NCBI RefSeq assembly: GCF_900093605.1
Contig: NZ_FLYE01000001.1
Location: forward strand, 496,001-560,000
Reading direction: 5' to 3'
Length of the DNA: 64,000 nucleotides
Origin: Candidatus Terasakiella magnetica
GTDB taxonomy: Bacteria; Pseudomonadota; Alphaproteobacteria; Rhodospirillales; Terasakiellaceae
The stretch's first letter is position 1. Each line of letters starts with the position of its first letter. Shown piece by piece: positions 54,099 through 62,661 of this stretch. A program made the translations under genes and the position numbers. Below the pieces are notes generated by a model. That model was not told the DNA's origin, did no database searches, and was given only the letters and a program-made list of their open reading frames with translations.

Positions 54099-56152
54099 TA
54101 CTTATGTGCCCTCAACCATACAGCCGTATCATGAAAAACCGCGCCATTGTTTGGATAGCCCGGTTCGGACGAAACCAGTGTGTTAATGCCACGCCCTTCC
54201 AAAAAGGATGAATTGGGCCAAATCCCTTCAACCACAACCGTGTCTTCATGTTGGTTCTTTGCCGATACCGCATTTAACAAAACACTGCCCAGCTCATTAC
54301 CGACACGCACCAAGTCTCCTTCAACAAGTCCTAATTTACGCATAACACGCTGATTAATCAATGCTTCAGGGCAACGCTCTTTAATGCGCGATGTCTTGGT
54401 CTCACTAAAGGATGAATTAAGGAAGTTTTGTGATGGTGGTGTGATTAAGCGAAACTGTTTTTCTTTATCCACTTCGTCAATCACATCCCAATGATCGGGA
54501 AATTCTGGCATCGTCTCCCCCCTTGGCCCTAATGAAGACCAATCCGGTTTAAAACGGAATTTTCCATCAGGATGGGCAAAGCCATTAAGAAAATGCGCCT
54601 CTTCAAACGGTAAGCTCAGATCATGCCCTGTTGTCGCAATAATGTCGGCCACATTGGGATAGCCAGACTTCTTCAATGTCTCTTCAACAATGGCAAGCGC
54701 ACTGAGATCAAACCCCTTATGTTGTGCGCCAAGCTTTTTCGCCAGCTCACAAATCACCTGATGGTTCGACTTACACGCCCCCGCTGGACTGATGACAGAT
54801 TTTGCGACCTGCAATGTACAATGCGCACTCGCCGTATAGATATCATCATGTTCTAAGAACATGGTTGCCGGTAAGACGATATCAGCCATCTTTGCCGTTT
54901 CGGTCATAAATTGTTCATGTACACAGACAAACAAATCATCACGCATAAAGCCTTTGCGCACAGCTGAGCTGTCTGGAGCAACGGCAACAGGATTGGTATT
55001 TTGAATGAAAAGAGCCTTAACCTCAGGCCCGCCTTTAAGCGCACCTTCATGACCTGTTAAAATCTCGCCAATGCGCGATTGATCCAACATGCGCACATCC
55101 GGGTTTTTAACATCTTTTCCTTCAATCAAGGTTGTATCAAGCTGCGCTAAATCACCTTGTCCATAAAGTGCACCACCGCCTTCATACTGCCATGCCCCTG
55201 TCACTGCAGGCAGGCAAGAAACCGCATGCATATTATGCGCACCATTGCGCGAGCGCGTCATCCCATGTCCCACACGCAAAAAAGTCTTTTTTGAGCTGCC
55301 ATAAAGACGGGCAAAGGCTTCAATGGTATGGGCTGCCAATCCGGTTATTTCAGAGGCCCATTCAGGTGTTTTTGTTTTTAAATGTTCTTCAAACTCTTTG
55401 GGAAGATCAGTGTATTTTTCCAGATAGGCCTTATCGGCGTAGCCTTCTTCAAACAAAACATGCATGACCGCACAGGCCAGCGCCCCATCCGTTCCCGGGC
55501 GAAGAGGCAAATGAAGATGCGCTTTATCAGCTGTTTTATTTTGATAAGGGTCAACAACAACCAGCTTTGCCCCATTGCGAATACCCTTAATCACATGGGT
55601 CATCAGATGGATCTGGCTGGAAACCGCATTTAAGCCCCAAATGACAATCAGGTCGGACTTTTCCATTTCCAGAACATCACTGCCGCGTTTTGTGCCACAT
55701 CCGGCCTCCCAACCCGGTCCGCTCAATGCCGTACAATAGGTGCCTTGCATACCGCTATAGCCTTTAACGTGGCGCAGACGGTTAATGCCATCGCGCATCA
55801 CATGGCCCATGGTACCTGCATAATAAAACGGCCAAACCGCTTCTGCCCCATGTTCGCGCTCTACACGCAGCAGGTTTTTAGCAACTGTTTCCAGTGCCTC
55901 ATCCCACGTAATACGTTTAAAATTATCTGAGCCTTTTTTACCGACTCGTTTCATAGGATAAAGCAGGCGCTGACCATGATGTATTCGTTCGCTATAGCGC
56001 GCGACTTTTCCGCAAATAATCCCTGCCGTAAAGGCGTTAGCCGGGCTCCCTTTGACTTTGCCAATACGCTTTGGGCCTAAACGCTCCACCTCTAAAGGGC
56101 AGACACTTGGACAATCATGGGGGCAGACAGATTTGACAATTTCAGAACACAT
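54098..56152 (-). CDS. Molybdopterin-dependent oxidoreductase with one [4Fe-4S]
   Basis: 684-residue member of the DMSO-reductase family (COG0243). The N terminus holds CPHDCPSVC and GIICGK (Cys10, 14, 18 and 47), the iron-sulfur site. Molybdopterin motifs are LIVIWGLNAVSSQIH, GTDGALACAVMHVLFEEGYAD, the MTETAKMADIVLPATMFLEHDDIY segment and the C-terminal dinucleotide-binding NQRVMRKLGLVEGDLVRVGNELG. There is no Tat signal, so it is cytoplasmic. Substrate and electron partner are unknown. It heads the chain that includes mipZ. Confidence 0.9.
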   Translation of the reverse strand: MCSEIVKSVCPHDCPSVCPLEVERLGPKRIGKVKGSPANAFTAGIICGKVARYSERIHHGQRLLYPMKRVGKKGSDNFKRITWDEALETVAKNLLRVEREHGAEAVWPFYYAGTMGHVMRDGINRLRHVKGYSGMQGTYCTALSGPGWEAGCGTKRGSDVLEMEKSDLIVIWGLNAVSSQIHLMTHVIKGIRNGAKLVVVDPYQNKTADKAHLHLPLRPGTDGALACAVMHVLFEEGYADKAYLEKYTDLPKEFEEHLKTKTPEWASEITGLAAHTIEAFARLYGSSKKTFLRVGHGMTRSRNGAHNMHAVSCLPAVTGAWQYEGGGALYGQGDLAQLDTTLIEGKDVKNPDVRMLDQSRIGEILTGHEGALKGGPEVKALFIQNTNPVAVAPDSSAVRKGFMRDDLFVCVHEQFMTETAKMADIVLPATMFLEHDDIYTASAHCTLQVAKSVISPAGACKSNHQVICELAKKLGAQHKGFDLSALAIVEETLKKSGYPNVADIIATTGHDLSLPFEEAHFLNGFAHPDGKFRFKPDWSSLGPRGETMPEFPDHWDVIDEVDKEKQFRLITPPSQNFLNSSFSETKTSRIKERCPEALINQRVMRKLGLVEGDLVRVGNELGSVLLNAVSAKNQHEDTVVVEGIWPNSSFLEGRGINTLVSSEPGYPNNGAVFHDTAVWLRAHK

Positions 56153-56257
56153 GTTCAGACCGATCTTTTTTCATCTATATATTTACGCCCTAATGTAGTG
56201 TGACAGCTTGTGTTTTGGCAAGGAACACAGTAGGGTCTGCCCAATCTAATTTACCAA

Positions 56258-56743
56258 ATGGCCCTTCCAATGAAAAAATCCATCCTGTTTGTCCTTGCAT
56301 TTTTTGTATTTTTTGGCGGCATTTCCGCTTTTATTTTATGGCAAAGTGAACATGCCAGCAAAGAAGAAGGCTTTCTTTACAGTGCCATTGGATGCACCAG
56401 TGTTTTCAAAAAACTAGATCGTGGTGACAAGGTGGAAACCATGCTCAACCTCGTTCATCATTTTTCTGCGCGTGAAGGCATTGAGGCAACACAGCCGGGT
56501 TATCTGACCCGTTTTATCAAACTGGTTGAAAAGAAATGGGAAAAAGAAAACGAGCTCGCCCAGAAAAACTGTAGCGGCATCTATACCTTAGCGCTGGAAG
56601 AAAAAAAACCTGCACAATATAACGCCGTTGCCATGAGCGTGATTGAATATATGAAAGACCTTGAAAGCAATAAAAAAGAAACCGCGACTGAAAAAGCAGA
56701 ACGCGTGATTAAAGAGCAAGGCCTAGAAAAACCACTTAAGTAA
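56258..56743 (+). CDS. Small single-pass membrane or exported protein
   Basis: 161 residues. One hydrophobic segment (SILFVLAFFVFFGGISAFILW), then SEHASKEEGFLYSAIGCTSVFKKL and a helical, charged rest ending in Lys/Glu. Two cysteines sit about 65 residues apart. The family is not known to me. An ATG four codons in is an equal start. It is divergent from the oxidoreductase gene and followed by the STAS gene. Confidence 0.7.
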   Translation: MALPMKKSILFVLAFFVFFGGISAFILWQSEHASKEEGFLYSAIGCTSVFKKLDRGDKVETMLNLVHHFSAREGIEATQPGYLTRFIKLVEKKWEKENELAQKNCSGIYTLALEEKKPAQYNAVAMSVIEYMKDLESNKKETATEKAERVIKEQGLEKPLK

Positions 56744-56822
56744 CCTTCCGCATTAACATCATATTTTATCACCCCATATATCTTTTATGGACAGGGTCAT
56801 TTAATGGCGAAAGTGATAGAAA

Positions 56823-57158
56823 ATGGATATCAGCGTAAGAGAACAAGGCGATGAATGTATCGTCTATATTTCAGGAAAAATCAGCTTTCTTGATCATGAC
56901 CTATTTAAAGAAATGATTGAGAACATGGCCTCGTCAAAAGCAAAAACCTGCATTCTTGATTTATTCGACTGTACCCAATTAGATTCTGCAGGTCTTGGCT
57001 TTTTCATGCATGCCCATGAGAGCTTTAAACAACATGAAATTGAGCTTCATGTCAGAAACGCCCATGATCATGTAGAGCGACTTTTAAACATTGCCCGCTT
57101 CAAAGATTTCATGAGCATCAATCAACTCCCTGCTGAAGAACACCTCAAACATTTTTGA
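56823..57158 (+). CDS. STAS-domain protein (anti-sigma antagonist type)
   Basis: 111 residues comprising one STAS domain: VREQGDECIVYISGKISFLDHD, then CILDLFDCTQLDSAGLGFFMHAHES with Ser55 in the phosphorylated position. Such proteins relay partner-switching signals with kinases of the RsbW type, but no kinase is nearby. It ends two bases from the convergent DUF3179 gene. Confidence 0.85.
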   Translation: MDISVREQGDECIVYISGKISFLDHDLFKEMIENMASSKAKTCILDLFDCTQLDSAGLGFFMHAHESFKQHEIELHVRNAHDHVERLLNIARFKDFMSINQLPAEEHLKHF

Positions 57159-57160
57159 TC

Positions 57161-58123
57161 TTATTTGATGATTTCACCATTGGGATAAAAAGCGTGATAA
57201 GCAAAGGCAAAGCTCAAATGATAAGCCACGTCATGGCCGTTTTTTTGCACTGTAACATTGCCAAGGTCACTGCCCTGAAAAACCGTTTTACCTTCTAGGG
57301 CTGAAGCTTGGCCGCTTTTCCATGTAATGGTGAGGCCATCAGCTTGAATGGTTTTCTGCGCTTTCACATACTCAATCGCCCACGCCTTATTTCCCACAAC
57401 AAGCACGGGGGCCATGGGCGCAATGCCTTTGGGCATCTCTCCCCCATATAAAAATGGACGAGCCGATTTGGCATACCCCACATAAGGGTTGCGCCCATAT
57501 TGTCGTGCCTTTGGGTCGCTCGGGATCAATACCAATGCGGATTGATGGCGTTCCTTAAATGCCGCCCAGCTTTCAAGACGTGAGGGAATGATCGACAATG
57601 CTGTGCCCAAGAGCTCCCCGACAATGGCTTGTCCGGTAAATTGTTGCCACCATGTTTCTGTCTGGCGGTCATACATAACAAGGTCAGAATTCCTCAACTT
57701 ACCTGTGGTGCCAAAATCTAACACACGTCCATCAAGCAACTTGCGTTCAAACACAATTGCGCTATTACATAATGGGCAATAGGTTACTGAGACAGGCACG
57801 CCCCCAATAGTGTCATTCACGATCTCATGCCACATTAAAATACGCAAAGGATACACCCGAACCTCACCTGCCCATTCAACCGTGATCACCCCTTCGCGCT
57901 CATTTAAGCCTGACAGTTTGTTCATCTCAATAAACTGGGGATGATCAATGGCAGGGATACCGTCTTTGGGCGGGCCACCTGAGAGGATTTCAATAAACTC
58001 AACAGATGATTTGGAAAAATCCGTCTTGGGCCACTCATATTTCCAAAAATTTGGGTCCGCTGAAACGGGTGCGACATTTAAAAAGAAGAACAAAAGCCAT
58101 AAAATTTTCTTTAGACTAAACAC
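57161..58123 (-). CDS. DUF3179 exported protein
   Basis: 320 residues with a signal peptide (ILWLLFFFLNVAPVSA). DUF3179 hallmarks are HPQFIEMNKLSGLNEREGVITVEW, RVYPLRILMWHEIVND, VSVTYCPLCNSAIVFERKL (CxxC) and FGTTGKLRNSDLVMYDRQTETWWQQFTG. The start is a GTG five bases after AGGAGA. The family function is not known; the CPLC and His residues suggest metal or heme binding. Divergent from the oxidase gene. Confidence 0.92.
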   Translation of the reverse strand: MFSLKKILWLLFFFLNVAPVSADPNFWKYEWPKTDFSKSSVEFIEILSGGPPKDGIPAIDHPQFIEMNKLSGLNEREGVITVEWAGEVRVYPLRILMWHEIVNDTIGGVPVSVTYCPLCNSAIVFERKLLDGRVLDFGTTGKLRNSDLVMYDRQTETWWQQFTGQAIVGELLGTALSIIPSRLESWAAFKERHQSALVLIPSDPKARQYGRNPYVGYAKSARPFLYGGEMPKGIAPMAPVLVVGNKAWAIEYVKAQKTIQADGLTITWKSGQASALEGKTVFQGSDLGNVTVQKNGHDVAYHLSFAFAYHAFYPNGEIIK

Positions 58124-58169
58124 GATATTCTCCTATAGTTCGCCAGCATATAAATAAAGGACAAAACAA

Positions 58170-59288
58170 ATGAGTGAACATGTTGATGCCGTGGTCATCG
58201 GTGCCGGTGTTGTCGGGCTGGCATGCGCACGTGCACTGGCACTTACTAGTAAAGAGGTTATCATTATTGAGGCTGATAAAGCCATCGGAATGGGCACCAG
58301 TTCACGCAATAGTGAAGTCATCCATGCGGGCATTTATTACCCCAAAGACAGCCTGAAAGCCCGCCTCTGCGTTGAAGGCAAACATATGCTCTATGAGTTT
58401 TGTGATAGTCATGGCGTGCCTTATAAAAAACTCGGCAAGCTGATTGTGGCCTCAAGCGCTGAACAAGTTGAGGCCCTAAAAGCCATTAAGAGAAAAGCAT
58501 CTGATAATGGTGTTGATGACCTCATCTGGCTGGATAAAGAAGAAGTCTTACAAAAAGAACCTGCCCTTAAAGCCGAGGCGGCCCTGCTCTCGCCTTCCAC
58601 AGGGATTATTGATACCCATGCCTATATGCTGGCCCTACAAGGTGAGGCTGAAGACCACGGTGCCATACTTGCCCTTAACAGCCCCATAACAGGTGGGCAG
58701 ATTAAAGATGGTGTGATTAGCCTGCACACAGGCGGTGATGCGCCCATGTCAATCACTGCTGATATCGTAATTAATTCTGCTGGCCTAAACGCTATTAAGC
58801 TGGCCCGCCTCATTGAAGGTTTTCCTCAAAGTCATATCCCGCAAGACTATTACTGTAAGGGCAATTATTTCTCCCTTGCCACTAAAGCACCTTTTTCCCA
58901 TCTGATTTATCCGGTGCCGGAAAAAGCTGGATTGGGCGTCCATCTCACCCTTGATATGGGCGGACAGGCACGTTTTGGCCCCGATGTTGAATGGTTAGAT
59001 GAGGGGGACCATATAAACTATGAGGTTGCCCCGCACAGAGGCGATAAATTTTATGAGGCGATCAGAAACTATTGGCCCGCTTTAAAAGACGGTGACCTAC
59101 AGGCCGATTATTCAGGTGTCAGGCCCAAAATCCAAAGCCCGGATGGAGAGGCAAAAGATTTTCTTATTCAAGGGCCTAAGGATCATGGTATTTTAGGTTT
59201 TATAAACTTATTTGGGATAGAATCACCGGGATTGACCTCTAGCCTAGCTATAGCCAAAGAAGTCATCAACAAGTTGGAATTGAATTAA
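58170..59288 (+). CDS. FAD-dependent oxidoreductase, L-2-hydroxyglutarate oxidase-like
   Basis: 372 residues of the DAO/LhgO family. FAD-binding GAGVVGLACARALA at residue 10, the LhgO-typical TSSRNSEVIHAGIYYPKDSLKA, STGIIDTHAYMLALQGEAED, INSAGLNAIKLA and VRPKIQSPDGEAKDFLIQGP, then GLTSSLAIAKEV. It likely oxidises L-2-hydroxyglutarate to 2-oxoglutarate. AAGGA stands eight bases before the ATG. Followed closely by the GH114-like gene. Confidence 0.9.
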   Translation: MSEHVDAVVIGAGVVGLACARALALTSKEVIIIEADKAIGMGTSSRNSEVIHAGIYYPKDSLKARLCVEGKHMLYEFCDSHGVPYKKLGKLIVASSAEQVEALKAIKRKASDNGVDDLIWLDKEEVLQKEPALKAEAALLSPSTGIIDTHAYMLALQGEAEDHGAILALNSPITGGQIKDGVISLHTGGDAPMSITADIVINSAGLNAIKLARLIEGFPQSHIPQDYYCKGNYFSLATKAPFSHLIYPVPEKAGLGVHLTLDMGGQARFGPDVEWLDEGDHINYEVAPHRGDKFYEAIRNYWPALKDGDLQADYSGVRPKIQSPDGEAKDFLIQGPKDHGILGFINLFGIESPGLTSSLAIAKEVINKLELN

Positions 59289-59299
59289 ACGTGAGTCCT

Positions 59300-60364
59300 A
59301 TGAAACGATCCGTATTGAAATTTTGCACAACAGCGCTTGTCGCTTTCACAATGCTTTCTTCAACAGCATCGGCCCAAGTGATCTCACAAGGTAAAATTCT
59401 CACCGACGGTGAAGAAGATTCAAAAGCGATCTACACCGGGCCAAATATTGATTACTCCCACGAGATGCGCAGGCTGGTTCAAAATATTGCCAAATATGGT
59501 CGCAAATTCAAACGTGATTTCATTGTCCTGACCAAAGGCGGGCGTGGCCTCTTGACCAAAGTGATTGATGTCGACCAGCTGATCACTTCACCAAGTTCTG
59601 TTTACCTGCAAACCATTGATGGGGTTATTCAGCCTAATCTTTCTTATGGGCTTGATGGTTTTGGTGAAGCCCTCACCGAGAAAGAACAAGGTGAAATTTT
59701 ACAAGACCTTCAGGTTGCCAAAGATACCGGGCTAAATGTCTTCACCCTTGATTTTGCCTCCAAGCCCAAGGATGTGGATAAGGCCATTCGTTTTGCTACT
59801 AAGAACAAGTTTATTCCTTACGTTGCACCGGGCATGGGCATGCGCAATAACAAACTGCCAAACTGGCCTAAACGCCCCTATAAAGAAAATGCCCATACCA
59901 TCACCAATGCACAATCCATTAAAAACTATGTGCTGATTGATGATTCTTCACGCTTTGGGACGGCTTCTGAATATGCCATGAAAATTCATAATACGAATTA
60001 TGATATGGTGATCACACCTGTTTTTCATCATCGCTCACAAACCCTTGGGCGTCATAATGTTCGCAAGATGCAATTTAAGAAGCTTGGCGCGCGTCGTCCT
60101 GTTCTTGCCTATATCGATATTGGCGCAGCAGACGTTGGGGCCTATTACTGGAAAGAAAACTGGCGCATGGGTAATCCCTCATGGGTTTTAGACCTCGCGC
60201 CTTCAAGCTCAGATAAATATCTCGTGCAATACTGGCACCCAAGCTGGCATCAGGTGCTTTACGGCAACAACATGTCCTTCCTTTATGGCATTATGAAAGA
60301 AGGCTATGACGGGATCGTGCTGGACGGGATCTATGCACACGAGCTGTTTGAGAACCCTGAATAA
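59300..60364 (+). CDS. Secreted GH114-like TIM-barrel protein
   Basis: 354 residues with a signal peptide (KRSVLKFCTTALVAFTMLSSTASA). The end matches the endo-alpha-1,4-polygalactosaminidase (GH114 / TM1410) group: RRPVLAYIDIGAADVGAYYWKENW, KYLVQYWHPSWHQVLYGNNMSFLYG and GYDGIVLDGIYAHELF. It may cut galactosamine-rich exopolysaccharide, but the match is to a loosely characterised family. ATG chosen over a GTG three codons upstream. Eleven bases after the oxidase gene. Confidence 0.82.
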   Translation: MKRSVLKFCTTALVAFTMLSSTASAQVISQGKILTDGEEDSKAIYTGPNIDYSHEMRRLVQNIAKYGRKFKRDFIVLTKGGRGLLTKVIDVDQLITSPSSVYLQTIDGVIQPNLSYGLDGFGEALTEKEQGEILQDLQVAKDTGLNVFTLDFASKPKDVDKAIRFATKNKFIPYVAPGMGMRNNKLPNWPKRPYKENAHTITNAQSIKNYVLIDDSSRFGTASEYAMKIHNTNYDMVITPVFHHRSQTLGRHNVRKMQFKKLGARRPVLAYIDIGAADVGAYYWKENWRMGNPSWVLDLAPSSSDKYLVQYWHPSWHQVLYGNNMSFLYGIMKEGYDGIVLDGIYAHELFENPE

Positions 60365-60403
60365 GCTTTTCTAAGTAGTAATTGGGATTGTAAAACTGTT
60401 CCC

Positions 60404-60433
60404 CTCCCCTACAATTGTTAAAAATTTGGGGAG
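60404..60433 (+). promoter_or_regulatory. Ribosome site of the acyl-CoA synthetase gene in a hairpin
   Basis: GGGGAG at 60428-60433, six bases before the ATG, is exactly complementary to CTCCCC at 60404-60409. The loop of 18 bases contains ACAATTGT. Confidence 0.4.
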
Positions 60434-60439
60434 AGTAAA

Positions 60440-62071
60440 ATGCTTAAACAAAAAAGCAGCTATCAAGACCTTTGCGACCATTTTTCTTGGGACATCCCTG
60501 AAAGCTTCAACATGGGTGTTGCGGTCTGTGATGTACATGCAGATGCGAGCCCTGAAAAAACAGCCCTGATTGTTGAAGAGGAAAATGGACAGGTTCAACA
60601 TCATAGCTTTGCTGAAATTAAAAGCCTCTCCAACCAGCTCGCCAATCTTTTTTGCCAATATGGCATCAACAAAGGCGATCGGATTGCGGTCTTGCTCTCC
60701 CAATCTATTGAGACAGCCTGCACCCATGTTGGAGCATGGAAAGCGGGCTTTATTTCCATCCCGCTGTTTACCTTATTTCAAGAAGAGGCCTTGCAGTTTC
60801 GTCTCTCTAATTCACAAGCACGCGTCCTGATCACGGATCAGGAAAATTATCAAAAGATCATCCCTTTGCGCGATCAGCTCCCTGCCCTTGAATATGTCTT
60901 TCTTGTGGATGGAAGCGCTGAGGATGCCCATGACCTATACGACTGCCTAAACAGTGTAAGCGATCACTTCACCCCTGTAAAAACCAAAGCAGAAGACCCA
61001 GCCCTGATCATTTATACCTCAGGCACAACAGGAAACCCAAAAGGCGCGCTTCATGCTCATCGCGTGTTGCTTGGTCATATACCGGGTGTGCAAATGCCCC
61101 AAGAATTCCCCCCACAGGAAAAGGACCTTTTTTGGACACCTGCGGATTGGGCATGGATTGGTGGTTTGATGAATATCTTGATGGGGGCTTGGTATCATGG
61201 CATTCCAGTTTTAGCCTATCGCGCTAAAAAGTTTGAACCAGAGGCTGCCTTATCCTTGATGGAACGCCACAAGGTGCGCAATATCTTCATGCCGCCCACG
61301 GCCTTAAAATTGATGCGCAATGTTAAAAACATCAAAGAGACATATAAACTGAGCCTGCGCACCATCACGGTGGCGGGTGAGCCCATGGGGGAAGAATTAC
61401 TGGATTGGGGCAAACGTGAATTCGGCCTGAGCTTAAATGAATATTACGGTCAGACAGAATGCAATCTTGTCGTTTCAAACTGCTCTGCCCTCATGGAGGC
61501 AAAAGCGGGCTCTATGGGACGCCCCGTTCCCGGTCATGATGTAGCTATCATTGATGGACAAGGCCAAGAGGTTCCTCACGGGCAGGTTGGTGATATTGCC
61601 GTTCGCAAAAATGATCCGGTCATGTTGCTGCAATATTGGGATAACCCTGAGGCCACAGAAAAAAAATATCGCAACGGCTGGCTGATTATGGGCGATCAAG
61701 GCTATAGGGATGAAGAGGGTTATATCTTCTTTGTTGGGCGTGATGATGACCTGATCACGTCTGCAGGCTATCGCATCGGCCCCTCAGAGATCGAAGATTG
61801 CCTCACCAAACATGAAGCCGTTTCAATCTGTGCAGTTGTCGGTATCCCCGATCCCATCCGCACAGAAGCCATCAAAGCCTTTATCGTTTTAAAAGATGGC
61901 TATTCAGAAGATGAAACACTTGAAAGCTCATTGCGCGACTTTGTCAAAGACAGGCTTTCACCACATGAGTATCCGCGCCATATTGAGTTTTGCGCATCGC
62001 TGCCGATGACAGCAACAGGCAAAATCAAACGCAATGTACTGCGTGAAAACGAAGTCGCAAAACAGGCTTAG
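60440..62071 (+). CDS. AMP-binding acyl-CoA synthetase (ACS-like)
   Basis: 543 residues; activates a carboxylic acid with ATP and CoA. Adenylation motifs: P-loop IIYTSGTTGNPKGALH (about residue 190), LNEYYGQTECNLVVSN, GWLIMGDQGYRDEEGY, GRDDDLITSAGYRIGPSEIE and the C-terminal lysine in PMTATGKIKRNVLRE. The WTPADWAWIGGLMN stretch is typical of medium-chain/acetoacetyl-CoA-like enzymes. Substrate is unknown. The stop overlaps the convergent small gene by four bases. Confidence 0.92.
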   Translation: MLKQKSSYQDLCDHFSWDIPESFNMGVAVCDVHADASPEKTALIVEEENGQVQHHSFAEIKSLSNQLANLFCQYGINKGDRIAVLLSQSIETACTHVGAWKAGFISIPLFTLFQEEALQFRLSNSQARVLITDQENYQKIIPLRDQLPALEYVFLVDGSAEDAHDLYDCLNSVSDHFTPVKTKAEDPALIIYTSGTTGNPKGALHAHRVLLGHIPGVQMPQEFPPQEKDLFWTPADWAWIGGLMNILMGAWYHGIPVLAYRAKKFEPEAALSLMERHKVRNIFMPPTALKLMRNVKNIKETYKLSLRTITVAGEPMGEELLDWGKREFGLSLNEYYGQTECNLVVSNCSALMEAKAGSMGRPVPGHDVAIIDGQGQEVPHGQVGDIAVRKNDPVMLLQYWDNPEATEKKYRNGWLIMGDQGYRDEEGYIFFVGRDDDLITSAGYRIGPSEIEDCLTKHEAVSICAVVGIPDPIRTEAIKAFIVLKDGYSEDETLESSLRDFVKDRLSPHEYPRHIEFCASLPMTATGKIKRNVLRENEVAKQA

Positions 62072-62316
62072 AATTTACAGTCGTAACGTGCTTCTGCACA
62101 AGAGGCGATGACAAAACCCTTTTGTGCAGGATAGCGATTTTTAATCACGCCCAAGGCTTCGTCTTTTGTTTCGGCAACAACACTTTGATAATGCACATCG
62201 GCCCACTCATCACCAAAATCAAGATGACGATTGTTTTCTTTTACACATTCGCGCACCTCTTGGTTATAGATGCCGATTTCAAAGTTTTTCTGATTTCCGC
62301 TCGTGACTGAGAACAT
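62068..62316 (-). CDS. Mini-protein A of a tandem paralogous pair
   Basis: 82 residues. Core FEIGIYNQEVRECVKENNRH, then GDEWADVHYQSVVAETKDEAL and NRYPAQKGFVIASC. It shares this pattern with the next gene upstream. Two cysteines near the C terminus are not in the partner. GGAGGG stands seven bases before the ATG. Cytoplasmic; no family I know. Confidence 0.8.
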   Translation of the reverse strand: MFSVTSGNQKNFEIGIYNQEVRECVKENNRHLDFGDEWADVHYQSVVAETKDEALGVIKNRYPAQKGFVIASCAEARYDCKF

Positions 62317-62384
62317 GGTCCCACCCTCCTATCTATTCATTCGTAAGATAAGAATAATGGTAAGACCAATTTGTTAAGTTTTAT

Positions 62385-62588
62385 TTAAGCAGGGCCAATG
62401 CCACGAATAACAAAGCCCTTGTCTTTAGGGTATTTGGCTAAAACTTTACGACGCGCATCCATTTCATCACGTGCACTGACTTCAATATAGCGCGTATCTG
62501 CCCAGTCATCACTATAGGCTGCGGGTTCACCACTTTGCATGGCTCGTTTAACAAGCTCGTTATAAATCGCTACTTCAAATAAAGCCAT
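62385..62588 (-). CDS. Mini-protein B of a tandem paralogous pair
   Basis: 67 residues. Core FEVAIYNELVKRAMQSGE, DDWADTRYIEVSARDEMDAR and KYPKDKGFVIRGI match mini-protein A through the whole length. The set of fixed residues (IYN, D-WAD, Y, V-A, A, YP-KGFVI) suggests one small alpha/beta fold. No motif for catalysis. It lies 68 bases upstream of A on the same strand. Confidence 0.78.
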   Translation of the reverse strand: MALFEVAIYNELVKRAMQSGEPAAYSDDWADTRYIEVSARDEMDARRKVLAKYPKDKGFVIRGIGPA

Positions 62589-62661
62589 CGTTCTCGCACC
62601 TTAGAAATTTTATCTTTAAAGACATTATAATTTTATCAAAACAGATAATCTGTGATCTGGC

